NCBI RefSeq assembly: GCF_010183535.1
Contig: NC_071329.1
Coordinates: forward strand, 8,432,001-8,496,000
Direction: 5' to 3'
DNA from: Caenorhabditis remanei
Taxonomy: Eukaryota; Nematoda; Chromadorea; Rhabditida; Rhabditidae
DNA: 64,000 nucleotides
Part shown: piece by piece, positions 24,162-36,700 of the stretch
Layout of the letters: each line of letters starts with the position of its first letter
Position numbering within the stretch: the stretch's first letter is position 1
The notes under the pieces: model-generated
What the model was told of the DNA's origin: nothing
What the model saw: the letters and a program-made list of their open reading frames with translations, nothing else
Database searches by the model: none
Program-made: the position numbers and the translations under genes

Positions 24162-27100
24162 CAACAAGGTTGTTCTACCTCAATTCGTGGACTGGATGGG
24201 TCTAATCAGATTTCAATATCAACCATTAATGCTCTGAACAATTTTATTACACAATGATCATCAATGCCCACACATTCCTGACAAGATGTTGGGCCGAAGC
24301 CATCAGTTTTTGCTGTTGTTGGTAATTTCTGTAGGTGTTAAATAGCTTGGTTTCACGTTTCTTCGTGTTGCAACCTACCTACAAGCTGCCAGAGCGTAAA
24401 GTAAATTTCTCAAGACTGAACAGACAGTGTTACGAATTGATGATTTATCGATACTTCATAATTGAGGGAAATTTCAAGATATTCAAATTGTAATATCAAA
24501 CCGACTATAAAGTTCTAAAAAGAATCATTAGTCGAACTCATAGTCTACTGCTAATTTGATTTCTGAACATCTGAATTATTCCGAATCTTTTACTACTGGA
24601 GCAAACGTAATGAATATACCCAACCTCCGTTATTTTCGTCGTTTCCCTCCAAACCAATCACCCAATTTTCCGCTTTCCTTGTTATCACAATTCGTTCATA
24701 TACGGAGATAGGCCTCTCTTTTTCTCTTCTTGTTGCTCAATACATATTGCTCGAAACGTTCCTCTTCCGCGCGGTATAACGTGAGGGGTGTTCCACCTTC
24801 CAAATGTTTGCATTCGGAGCACAAACAAGACGGAGAGCACGTACCTGAACGCAGGAAAAGGAAGAGAGAGAGAAGCCGTCAAGAGCCACCCATGGACAAA
24901 TATGACAATGTGAAGGTTCGGAAATAAGAGGGGTATCGACCCGACGATTTGTCTCTTTTTCGGTTATAATTCGTTTTCTGATGAATTCCACAACATCTTC
25001 TTCTAAAAGCTTCTTGTTGCCAACCAACTTGTCTTCATCTTCTACTTTTTCCTTTTTTCTTCTTCATATTATTATTATTGACGTCTCCGCAATTTTGTCT
25101 TCATCCTCATCATCTCCACTCCTTTTTTCACTTTTACCGTACACGTTTATGCATTTTTGTCACTTTCTCTGTCTCCCTATTTTCGGCAGTCAATTGAGGA
25201 GAAAGAGACATTTTCTTTCCCTTTTTCTAAGCAAGAAACAAGTTATCCCCACTCACTGAATATTCCGTCGCTTCGTTTTTTTTGTGTTGGCTTTTCTGCC
25301 ATGTACTTCTTTCCTACCGGTGACGACGACGACCTCCAACCGTCTTTGTTTGTGTCGCCCGGATTTTGGTTTTGATTTATAGTATGAGACAGTTCGAATG
25401 AACACAAGATGGTTGGGAGAATTCCAGTTCTTGAAATGAAGACGTTTGGCTGGAGAACACTTTTCTGGAGACTAACTGTTTTTTTTGTCTTGACATTTCA
25501 CTTGCATTTTTACGAACTACTAAATTTTCTGCAAAGTAGTTCATGCGGAGCTAAATATTTATACTTTTTTGCAAGACTCGAACTACACAAATTTTAGAGC
25601 AAGATGTTTCAAAGAACCCAGAGTCAGTTTTCTATCAGTAAAATGGAAACGCATGCGCTCTTACTATGGTCTCCCACTTGAGAATTTATGTCCATATCTA
25701 TCATCAGTTTACCTATAATTTCCATACAGATAGTATGCATAATGTGGGTAAACATGCGTTCATTTCTTCTCCCGTATATTTCTCTTTTTCTTCTTCTTTC
25801 TTGTTCAACCTCGCTCGCCCATCAATCAGTTCCAAGCTGATACGCCAGACCCGATTTACACGTTTTCTCTCATTCTCTTTCTCTATATGTTCTTATTCTC
25901 TTTTTCGCGCATTCCTTTTCTTCTTTGTTGGTATTATTGTTGTTTCGTTTCCAATTATTAATTATTTATTGGAACTGAACAAACCACCATTCAATGTCAC
26001 TTTTCTCCACCGTCTCTCTTCTAATTACAAATTGCTCTCAATTCTTTCTTTGGGTCAGAAGACACCAATATCATCATCATTCCGCTTCAAAAATCATCCG
26101 TTGGAAAAGAAAAGTGCTTTCCGAATTTGTAATTTCATATTTTTAGTCTGCAAGTTTTTTGAATTTTTTGTTGTTTCACAAGTTCTCAAGTTTCAAAAAA
26201 AATGCTGAAGCTATTTTCGGCATTCTGGACTATTTTTGTAACATCAAATATACTAAAAAAATGTATTTCAACTTCTCTCATAATCTTAAATCTTCTCAAA
26301 ACTGTATTCTAATAGCTTGCTTTCTTCTACTGAGATTTCTAACTCAAACGCAAAAACCAATACCCCTAGTTGGAAATTTTTTTTAGAAATTTGAGAACTG
26401 AAACATTCAAGTTGCAAAATTGTCATTCTAATCTTACCTCTAACCCATCATTTTGTTTATTTCATTTCCCGACCTCTTCCTTTTTGGTAATTATACCTTT
26501 CCAGGGTTTGAAAACCCAAAAGGGCTCTACCCATCTAATCCTTCCTCCTGGTGCCCTTTCTCTCTATTCCTCTTCCCAATTTCTCGTATTTCGTGCATCA
26601 CGCACAGGTATTAGGAAGTACTGTCAAAAGGGGCCTGACCTTGATGACAGCCCAACGGCGTCCGTACTTCCCCCCTTCTTTACGCCTATTGATCCGTCCC
26701 CATCTCAGCATGAGGTCTTCTTCTTCATTTCTCCTTCTTTGCATAATTTATCGCTCACACCTGATCTCATTTTTTTTGGCGGATTTGAAACAGATCGTGT
26801 TTCGGTTTTTTATTCGATGTGTTGTGTTGTTGTTGATGCATCTTCTTCTCTTATTCTCTCGCACTATATTGTTTTCGCACGGAGAATAGTCGAGGAGTGG
26901 GTATACAGTTTGCCAACTGTTTTTTGTTTCAATATGTTTCAAACGCTTGTTTTTCACACAAAACTGGTGGAACGGCAATGTTTTGTTGCAAATCTGAGTT
27001 ATGATACCGTACGACCATTCATCACTTTTTGAGACAGTTGATAGAGAACGTCTTTGCAAACCTGGTTTGTTTTCTTAAAAAGATTTTCCAAATATTCTAA

Positions 27101-30100
27101 GTTTAAGTTATTCTACAACTCCAAAATGCTCTTCATGAATCCAACTTTCTTTCCTAATTTCAAATTCGTCTACATGAACCTGTTTCCACTAAAAACGGCT
27201 GTTGCCAGCTGCCAAAAAATTATATAATAATGAAATCATAGTTTGAGAATAATTGAAAATGATTCATTGGAAATTTGTTTCTTTCTCCTAGTTTCAGAAT
27301 CTATTTTGTTTTTGAGAGTTTAGACTTCCGGTTCATAACTTGACGTCGGTAAAACCTCGCAGACTGCCATGTTTTTAGTATTCATTTCAGAATGCCATGG
27401 GAATCCGAGTTCCCAAAACATTCATGTTCCTTTTCATTCATTATTGAAATCCTTTATTTGACGTTTTAAAGACTTCAAATATTTCCCGCTGATAATCAAG
27501 AGCAGACGCTTTTTAAACGAAACCGTAACTATAGTGTTTTCTCCACTAAAACAATATTCCGCTCTCTTTTATATCATGCTCTTTTGATCTGAATTTTTTG
27601 CTCATTGATTCATTCTTCCTCCAAAAAAATCATACACAATTCACATGACACGATGATCTGGAAGTTTCCGGAAAATGTTCGACCCGGCCGCCGCTCCTCC
27701 TATTCCTTTCCAACACAAAGAGCTCCGAACTTGCTCTTTTCTTACCCCGCGACGAGCCTAATCCTCCCCTTCCCATGCGTCTTCTATTGTGTTTCTGCTC
27801 TCCCGAAAGAAAGTATTTGGGTTCCGAATTAAAGAGTATTCGGCATTGAAGGAGTGTGTGTTCCCGACCCGCTTTACAACAACTTGTATTATACAATACA
27901 ATTCATCGTCGTTCTTCTCTTCATCTTGTTCTCTAAGTTGCCCATAGAATCTCATCCAGATGTCCGTTACTTTCATCTCTTTCTCATATTATTCCATTGC
28001 CCCGCTTGAGTTTTTTTGGTTTTCCTCTAACAACAAGAGACCCTTCGGTATATTCATATTGATTTGAAGATGAATGCAAGGATTCTCCTTTTTTCTCTCC
28101 GCAGCCACACCGTCCATCCGTCCCAGAAAATAGAAAACAGGCGGTGAACAAGAAGATGAGGTATCTTGGGATTAGATCCTTCCTGTCTCTTCTTTCTTTT
28201 CTTTTTGTCTTTTTTCACACCCGTGTCCCGCATTTTGTCGTTTTTCAATCGGCACAGTGCCTGTCTCGAGGATTTGTTGGAAAATGAAAGAAATACGTAG
28301 ATACACTTATAAATTTGATTTATGCATCGCCGCAAAAGTGTAACCTTTTCAAGCACCGTCAAGTTCTTCACCTCTTCTTTTTCTTCTTTTTTCCATATTC
28401 CTTTCGTCTCATTTTCCGGTTCTAAACCAAACTTCATCATCAAGAATTCATCATATTCATACTCGAGAACGTTTCTTTTTCTTTATAGTGCTTCTTCTTA
28501 AGTTGAACCGTATTCGTTTGTTCATTTCTGAAAAACTGAAGTATTTCTTTGGGTTTTTGAAGAAAAAAGTTATGTCATTCAAGATTCCTACATAGTTTTT
28601 CTAGTAAATTAATTTATGTAGTTTTTAGAAATAATACTAGACGCAAGTCTCTCAGCTTCGATAGAGCGCACCTAAACTTATGTTGTTTTACCTTCAGAAG
28701 TTCTCTTCCCTGCCAGCGCAGATGTTTTCAAATCGTTCTTCTTATTGCCTATATGCATGTTCCTAGGATTTCTTGCTTCAGATGTTTATATATCTGAAAT
28801 TCCTTGTCTAGGAATCCACCTCCAATGACTTGTGTCAAATGTTTCTTTGTCTTTCTGATTAATTTCTTACATTAAAAAAATAGTATGAATCCCTGAACTT
28901 TCGATCCCCCTTTCAAAATATCGCACTTCTCGATAAACTCATTTGTCCTTTCTTCGTTAAACAAACATTTCTTCTCCTTTTTTCCTCAAAAAATAGTGTC
29001 CAAAAACAAAAACTGATCTCTAAGTTTGTGACCCCTCCTCCCTTCTTCCTCTTATCTATCTACCTCTATTCCCTTGATTCCCGCTTTCAGATAACCATCT
29101 CTTTCTCTCGATCGTTTCTTTCCTCAAAACCGCCTATATTTTTGTTTTCCCTCCCTTTCACCATATTGAGTTTATTTTCAATTTGTGTAAAGTAATGTGA
29201 CATTAGTCTATCTAATTCCATTCAAAATCTTCTTTATCTGTACGATAAGTCTTCCCAAAAAGGAGCTTATCAACGCCTGCTACTTCTTCTTCTTCCACGT
29301 CTTCTTCCTTCCTCTACTTCCCCCAAATTCTCTTTAGAGATGCCACTCGACCCACATTAAACTGATTCAATTTGTATCGTCGTGGTGGTGCCTCCATGAT
29401 GTTCCAGCCACCTCATCTTTTGCCTAACTAGCTACATTTGTTACTTGTCGTCCTCCTTTTCCTCATTATTGCCGCATCTCCTTCCAATTCCACTCTCAAC
29501 TTCTCGCCTCTTCATCTCTTCCCCTTTTTCCCAAAACTGGGTTTTGAGTTGACGCCGTCACCCATCACCAAATTGGTTATTGTTTCTATGTGTTGCCGTC
29601 GTTCGTCGACGTCCACAAGTCGTAATCGCCTTTTCGCAACTTCTATTAGGTTCTGACTGATCCCTTTTTCCATTCAAATCAGTGTTCGTTCCTGTTCCTG
29701 TTTCTAGTTTTTTCAATCTCATTTGGTTGGGGAAAACCAAGTTTCAAGTTTCTTCTTGATAATTTCGTTTTGGAAATCGAACAGAAACAGAATGACAAAT
29801 TGAGTTTTACGACCTATTCGTTTCAAAATCTGTAATTTCTGGTAGACTTGAAGAATGTTTAAGATTAGTTCCAAGTTTCATAAGTTTCAATTCTTATCAA
29901 TTTTCTCTGTGACGGTTCCAGCTTACTAATAGTAAGACTTACTAATCTTATTATTGTGTGTTCTGTTTAAAACCTCAATGTTTTTTATTTGCGTCTATTC
30001 CATTCACTCCATTTTATTGCTTCACTAACATTCACTTATTCATCACTTCTTCACTCCCCAGACTGTAAATATTCATCTCCATTCTTCCCCACTTATTGAT

Positions 30101-33100
30101 CAGAGTTCTTTCCGGAAGACGGAGAATTCAACCTTCTTCCTGATTAACAAGTGGTTAGTGTCTTCCGAAGATTAACTACTAATCTTCCGATGTTTGACAA
30201 TCGATTATTGGAAAAAAGAGACCTTAAACACGTCATGTCGGGTATTCTTCTTTCCACCATTTTCCCCCTCTTGCGCACCTGACAACATTCCGGCCGTCGG
30301 GAGAAACGAAACGGTCGAAATCCGATCTGGCATGACAAGCTCGAGCACATTTCTTCTTCTTCTCTCTCCGCCTGCTTTCTTTGTTTTATCCCGTGTTTTT
30401 TCGCCCCGCTGAACTGTTTTTTCTCCTTTTTTCATTTTGGTTCTGGACTGGCTGAAGAGCTCATATGAGCAAATTAGGAGGCGAACACAAATGAATTGGG
30501 AGAAAGAAAGAGAAAAGAGAATAGAAGTTAGAGGAAAGGAGCAGAGCAATATATAGATAGACTACATGGAGATAGTCGTATTGTTGTGGATACTAGAGAA
30601 GAATCTAGAATTTCAGCTATCTGATGTAAAGCATATTTCATGAAAAACAACAGTTTATTTCAAATCAAACCAGCTGAATTTTACAGAGAGGAATATATAA
30701 ACTTACAGCTCTAATTTACGTCTACCATGTTCTCAAAAACACATTTTTATATTCTTTCACTTGAATTTTAGTGAGGAATGCAATTGCTTTTTTTCTCACA
30801 AGTTCAAGTTTCACGTGTCTCTAACATGATCTTTAATGTTCCTATATTCCTGGTACTGTATGTTTAGTGATGTCATGTAGAAAATATTTGTCAATGAGAA
30901 GATGCACCATGTTTTCCAGGAAATATTGTGAGCAAGTTTCTGCTCCAACTTTTTTTCTTGTTTTCCAGCTTCAACTCAACAAACATCTGTGTTTACTCTA
31001 AAAAAGTATAAGTTAGGTATTTAGAAAAGCTTTTGTCACTTTTTGAATTTCGAAACTACAGTTTATTACAGTCATTAACTACAGTCATTTCGGAACATTT
31101 CGTACTTTGACCAAAGGGCAACCAAATGGATTCTGTCGGTCAGATCAAATACTTGAAATACCACTCTAATAACATTAATAATAATTGAAAATGTGTTTTT
31201 AATCCATTTCCTCTTCCCCATTTTTTCGCCCTCATCAACGCCGCAGCCGTTTCAAAATCCCTCTTGAAAAAGCCGCGATCGGCAAAAATGAAATGAATTT
31301 GCAAAACATTCTTGACCTGTGGGACAAAAATAATTCCGGTTCTTTTCGGGAGTCTCTCTGAATCTCTTCTTCTCTCTCGCCTCACTTCTGTACTCAACAT
31401 CGGAGTGTCTTTCGGGAGCCCACCGGTGCAATGAATCCTCTGCGTCTCTTTCATTTATCACACTCTCTTTCATTTCTCTTTTCATTGGGTTCCAACCTGA
31501 GCCGGACGGCGACCACCTTAATTGATGCTCCACCGCATCGCCACAGCGCAGGGCTTCGTCCTGTTTGTTTTTGCCGTCGTCTGTGCTCTCCCGTTTCGCT
31601 TGCTCAACTCAACCCGCCGACGGTCCATCACGGTATCTTTGTGTCAAGCAAAATATCCTCCCTCCCGTCTTCTTCTTCTTCTTTTCTTCTCCAACCCCTC
31701 TAAAATCCTTTTGAATTTACCGATTACGTATATTATTACCGTTTTGTAACCCTTAATGACTTTTGTTTACTATGCCAATTATGCTGTTTTTGGATCAATG
31801 AATTAAGATAGAGGCTAGCTGTGTATAGACCGGAAATGAGTATATTTCCTTCTTCATTTCCGGTGTATATATCAATTTTTGAATATTTGTTCGTTAGAAG
31901 ATAACTCTAGTTGTAGTAAACCCTAAAACTTAGACTACTAGTCTGAGCATGTTACAACTTTTCAGCGTGTCAGTAACTTGAAGCCTATTCTACAGTAACA
32001 GGACACACACTCAAATTAATTATGTCGCATCATTTTGAGTCTTATGGTTCCAGATTTTTTTAGCTCCGATAACGAAAGTTGAAGCTAAAAATTCAGAGTT
32101 CCGAGTTTCATAACAATTTTCCATTTTCTGCGATTCCTGATGTCACATGCTTCCTTTTTCAAACCACATTTCAATATTTTTCTCTCCCTCAACATACACT
32201 TTCATACCATCTGCCATCTCAAAATTCCACCTCTTTTTCCTCCTCAAAAATTTGCAATGCGACCTTCAGTGAGATGTTCCGTTTCATTTCCTCAAAAGGT
32301 TCATTGCCATTTCCTTCTTATCAGGTGTCAGATGTCTTTCCATTCTTACCAAAAATGAATCGAAAAGTCAATATTTGTCTTGACGACATAAAATGACTAA
32401 TATATTCCTCCTTGCCTATCCCTTCCTACCAACTCCTCAGTTTTTACCTTTTCGCCTCCTTCTCTTGTACCTCCTTCTTTCTGGAACTTTTGTATCAGAG
32501 GTCGTAAATTCAGTCGGAAACACGTCTGACTCAACCCGCCCCGGTAAGACTCACCCACAAGTCTTTTCTTCTGTATCTAGTCACTCCGTCTATTCAATTC
32601 CCGATAATTCCCTCGTTTTCTCTTGTAAGCCCTTTTCATGGATCATCTACTTTAACTACCGTAATCCTCTAATATAATCTTTCTTATCACCGAGATAGAT
32701 GAAACTGAAAACGAGAAGGCATCAATCGAAAACAAAAACACATTTTTCCTTGATCAGCCATTTTTTGTTGGATTGATGCCTCTGCTAATGTTGCATTTAT
32801 TTTTAATCAACCACTTTGCCACCTCACAGCGAAGATATCTGATTTGCGATGTTCTGAAGGTTTATGCTTCAGTGGGCGTCTATTTTTTCTGTTCTGGTTT
32901 CTGCTAAGAAATATCATTTCAAGAAATACAAACCTGAAAAGCTCTTTGTTACTTATTCTTGTTCTTTTTTCCAGAAGTTTCCCCTATTCATTGAACTTTT
33001 CTCCCTTTTTAAACCAATAAGTTCATAACTTCATTGTCAAATAGTCAACCATACTTCATCATCTTTTTCATCGTCTTCTATTCATTATTCTTCTTGATTC

Positions 33101-33717
33101 TCTTCTTCTTTTTCTTCTTCTTCTTCTTCCTATAAACCAATACTTCTTCCTCTGTTCGTTTTCTTACTTTTTGTCTTCCCCTCTGTCTCTCGGAAGCTTC
33201 TTCTTCTTCTTCTTCTTCTTCTTCCATTCTTCGAAGCCAGTTTCCGCCTCTCTCATTGACTGTATGCGTCTCTTCATCTTCTACACTATTTCCCACATTT
33301 TCTTATTCCGACAGTACGGAGGAAACTCTCCGTCCGTTCGTTTTTCCTCTCTTTCCATTATGAGACCCTCTCTCTCTGTTCTCTTCATCCAATGGCAAAA
33401 CCTAGAAATCGTCCCAAATCCATTCGATAATCCATCTCTCTTTTTTCTCATTTCAATTTTTCATTTTCTCACCATTTTTACCTTTTACTCGGGGATTTCT
33501 GATCGAGACCCGATCGACCTCATGTTTAGTTTTATTACCTTCTGCCCGTCTCTCTGCATCTTCTCGATTACCGAATGTCTCCTTGTGTTGCCGCTTTGTG
33601 ATCCATGTACCAATTGACTGTAAATACATCAAAGTTATCGTTTTTCTTCTTCTTCTTTTCCCTCTTTGTTCGTTGTTAGCTGACAATCTGTTTTACTAAC
33701 TTCCACTTATTTTGCAG
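24162..33717. other. Long gene-poor, plus-strand pyrimidine-rich region upstream of shn-1
   Basis: About 9.5 kb dominated on the plus strand by T and C, with many TTTCTTCTTC-type runs. The long open frames on both strands (for example 25666-26208, 26370-27032, 32079-32396) are Phe/Leu/Ser-rich translations of this composition and lack splice context. No supported gene was found. It may hold distal promoters, alternative first exons or a long first intron of shn-1, since the first called shn-1 exon is open upstream to an acceptor at 33717. Confidence 0.4.
33105..33228. repeat. CTT/TTC microsatellite tracts
   Basis: Two blocks of TTC triplets lie at about 33105-33130 and 33199-33225, each roughly nine units long, in pyrimidine-rich sequence 500 bases upstream of the first called shn-1 exon. 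Confidence 0.8.
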
Positions 33718-33790
33718 TGTACAAGTCCGGAGACATATTGATGCGATAGTGTCATCATCGGAAGACAGGCGTCCGAGCGGAAGCGACACG

Positions 33791-36700
33791 ATGAATCAAG
33801 AGGAAGACCCCGTTAATTTACAGATTTTCGTGCCAGAGCTCAACGTTCGGGTAAGATTTTTCTGAAGTTCAGTTATGGATGTAGTTTACAATTTTACAAC
33901 CAAAAAGTTTACGGCGATAGTCAAAATTTCAGAAATTCTAACTTAATATTTTGGTTTTACTGTACAGAACCTCTGACGTAAATTATTCTGAATTTTCTTT
34001 TTTTAAATATCCAAAATTTTCCTTTTTAAATATCAAATATTTCGATACTTCTGAAAAGAGAGCTTTTCCTTCAAAATGTATCACACGATCAGAAAATATC
34101 AAATATAATTTTTGAATCTACTAATTAATTCTAATATATTCCAGAAGTTCCTTGCGGTAACTCAAAATGATTTCATTTGGGACGTGAAACGAAAACTGCT
34201 TGCCACACTACCACAAGCTCTTCCGCAAGCTTTCAATTACGGTCTATTCCTCCCTCCATGCGATGGACGAGCCGGAAAATTTCTACTCGAAGATCGAACA
34301 ATCCGGGATTATCCATTCACGGATTGTGTTCCGTATCTCGAGTTGAAATACAAAAAGCGGGTTTACAAAATGCTCAATCTGGATGAAAAGCAACTGAAGG
34401 CAATGCATACAAAGGTATTTTCTCCGTTCCTCCTCTTCTAAAAAGTTTCATATATAATCATGTTCTCATTCAATTCTTCCGATCCGAACATGTTGATAGA
34501 AAATAGTGACAAAAAGTTGGCGTATATAATTACAAGGTGTTTTATGTCGGAATTCTCTTCAATCTGATGCATATCTTTCTTCCTACAACAACTAATAATA
34601 TTTGTTTGCGCACTCTTCCTCAATGATTCTTATCTTTTTACAGGGACAACTCAAAAAGTTTATGGACTACGTTCAGCAGAAGAATAATGAAAAAGTTGAG
34701 AAGATGTGTACGCAGGGACTTGACGCAAACTTTCATGATTCTCTGGTGAGTCGAGAACTTCTGTTGAACTATGCATCTAATTGTGGATTAGTTTCAGGGC
34801 GAGACTCCTCTGACACTTGCTGCTGGAATTCCAAACAACCGAGCTGTTATCGTATCTCTCATCGGAGGTGGAGCTCATATTGATTTCCGAAATTCAGAAG
34901 GTCAAACTGCAATGCATAAAGCCTCATTTCTCTCGTCTTTTGAGAATGTGAAAACTTTGATTGAGCTGGGAGCAAGTCCAAATTATCGTGACCCAATTGG
35001 ACTGACTCCCCTCTATTATAACATGCTGACTGCTGATTCTAACGATCAAGTAGCTGAACTTTTGCTACGAGAAGCAGCAGATATTGGAGTGACCGATATG
35101 CATGGAAATCATGAAATCCATCAAGCATGTAAGAACGGATTGACGAAACACGTGGAACATTTACTCTATTTTGGAGCTCAAATCGACGCTGAAAACGTGA
35201 ATGGAAACACTCCACTTCATGTTTGTGCAGTCAACAATCGACCTGAATGTGCAAGAGTTTTGTTGTTTCGAGGAGCTGATCATTTGACAGTTAATAAACA
35301 AGGACAAACAGCATTACATGTTTCACACATTGTTGGAAACCCTGCAGTGGCCGATGTGGTTCAAGCGCATAATCCAAGTTCTTCAGTTCCATATCGAGGC
35401 ACTCCTCAATATTCAACAAGAAGGCGGTTGAGTTCAACAATCACGAGGAGACGTTCAATGTCTCAATCATCAATATGCAGTCAAGATGTCTACCGTACTC
35501 CCCAAAGCATTCGGAAAGCTCCAATGTCTGCAGCTCCATCACCAAGTCCGTCTCGTTCGTCACGAACAACAATAACTCCATCTGAATATGGAACAATGAG
35601 GAGGTCAGGAATGGATTCAATGCGATCAATGATTGCTGCTGGACATGAGACAAACATCGCCAGAATTCTGGTGATTCCAAGAGGTGTCAAGGGATTCGGT
35701 TTCATTTTGAGAGGAGCTAAACGTAAGTTTTTATTGAAGAAATGTTGTTTTAGTTTCAATTTTTCAGACGTAGCCATGCCCCTGAATTTCGAGCCAACAG
35801 CCCAAGTGCCCGCTCTTCAGTTCTTTGAAGGTGTTGATATGTCTGGAATGGCAGTTCGAGCAGGTCTTAGACCAGGAGATTATTTGTTGGAAATTGATGG
35901 AATTGATGTGAGAAGATGTTCACATGATGAGGTCGTTGAACTCATTCAACAAGCCGGTGATACGATAACATTAAAAGTGATAACTGTAGAAGTATCTGAT
36001 ATGAGTCGAGGTGGAACAATTGTACAACGAGCTCAGACAGGTGAGAGAAAGCACGCTGATTTCATATTTGAATGAATGTTGTGTAGTCATTGTATAGTCT
36101 TTTCGTTGTCTATCATCTAATCCGTGCACCGTGTCTCTGTCTCTTTTCTCACGTTCACTTCCAGCATCATCTCATCGTCACTCTTTGGTTTTTACACCCA
36201 CTCCATCGGCAATCTACTCATCAACAAAAGCGTCCAGCGTTTATCGAATGAGAATTGGTTTGGCTTTTTTTTATGTTTTAATAATAATAATTCACACTAT
36301 TCATCACTGATTTAATTTAGATAGAACCTCTAACATTTATGTTATCTGTACTATTGATAAGTTTGGTAGAAAACGTAGATTTTTATTTTCAGACACGCAT
36401 GACGCGCATGGAGTTGATTACTATGCCCCAAATGACATCAGGAACGCCTATTCGGAATCAAGGCATGCGTCGGTCAGGCAGAGACCAGGCAGTGGAAGAC
36501 GGATATCTGCTGCGGAATTGGAGAATTTGATGGTACGACAAAGAGTTCCATCTGTTCAAGGGAATACATATCAAATGCAATACGATCAAGAATCATTGAA
36601 TGGAGGATATTCTTCGAAGAAATATAATTCAGTCTCGGATATGAAGAGGAGGAAAGGACAGAGAAATGCAGTGGCTTCGTCCGCTGGATTGAATCGGTCC

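Noticed and set aside
25666..27032. Plus-strand frames of 180 and 220 codons
   Set aside because: The composition is Phe/Leu/Ser-rich from poly-pyrimidine DNA, with no signal, domain or splice sites.
32393..32677. Signal-peptide-like frame beginning at 32393
   Set aside because: The hydrophobic start follows from T/C-rich DNA and the frame has no downstream exon or domain.
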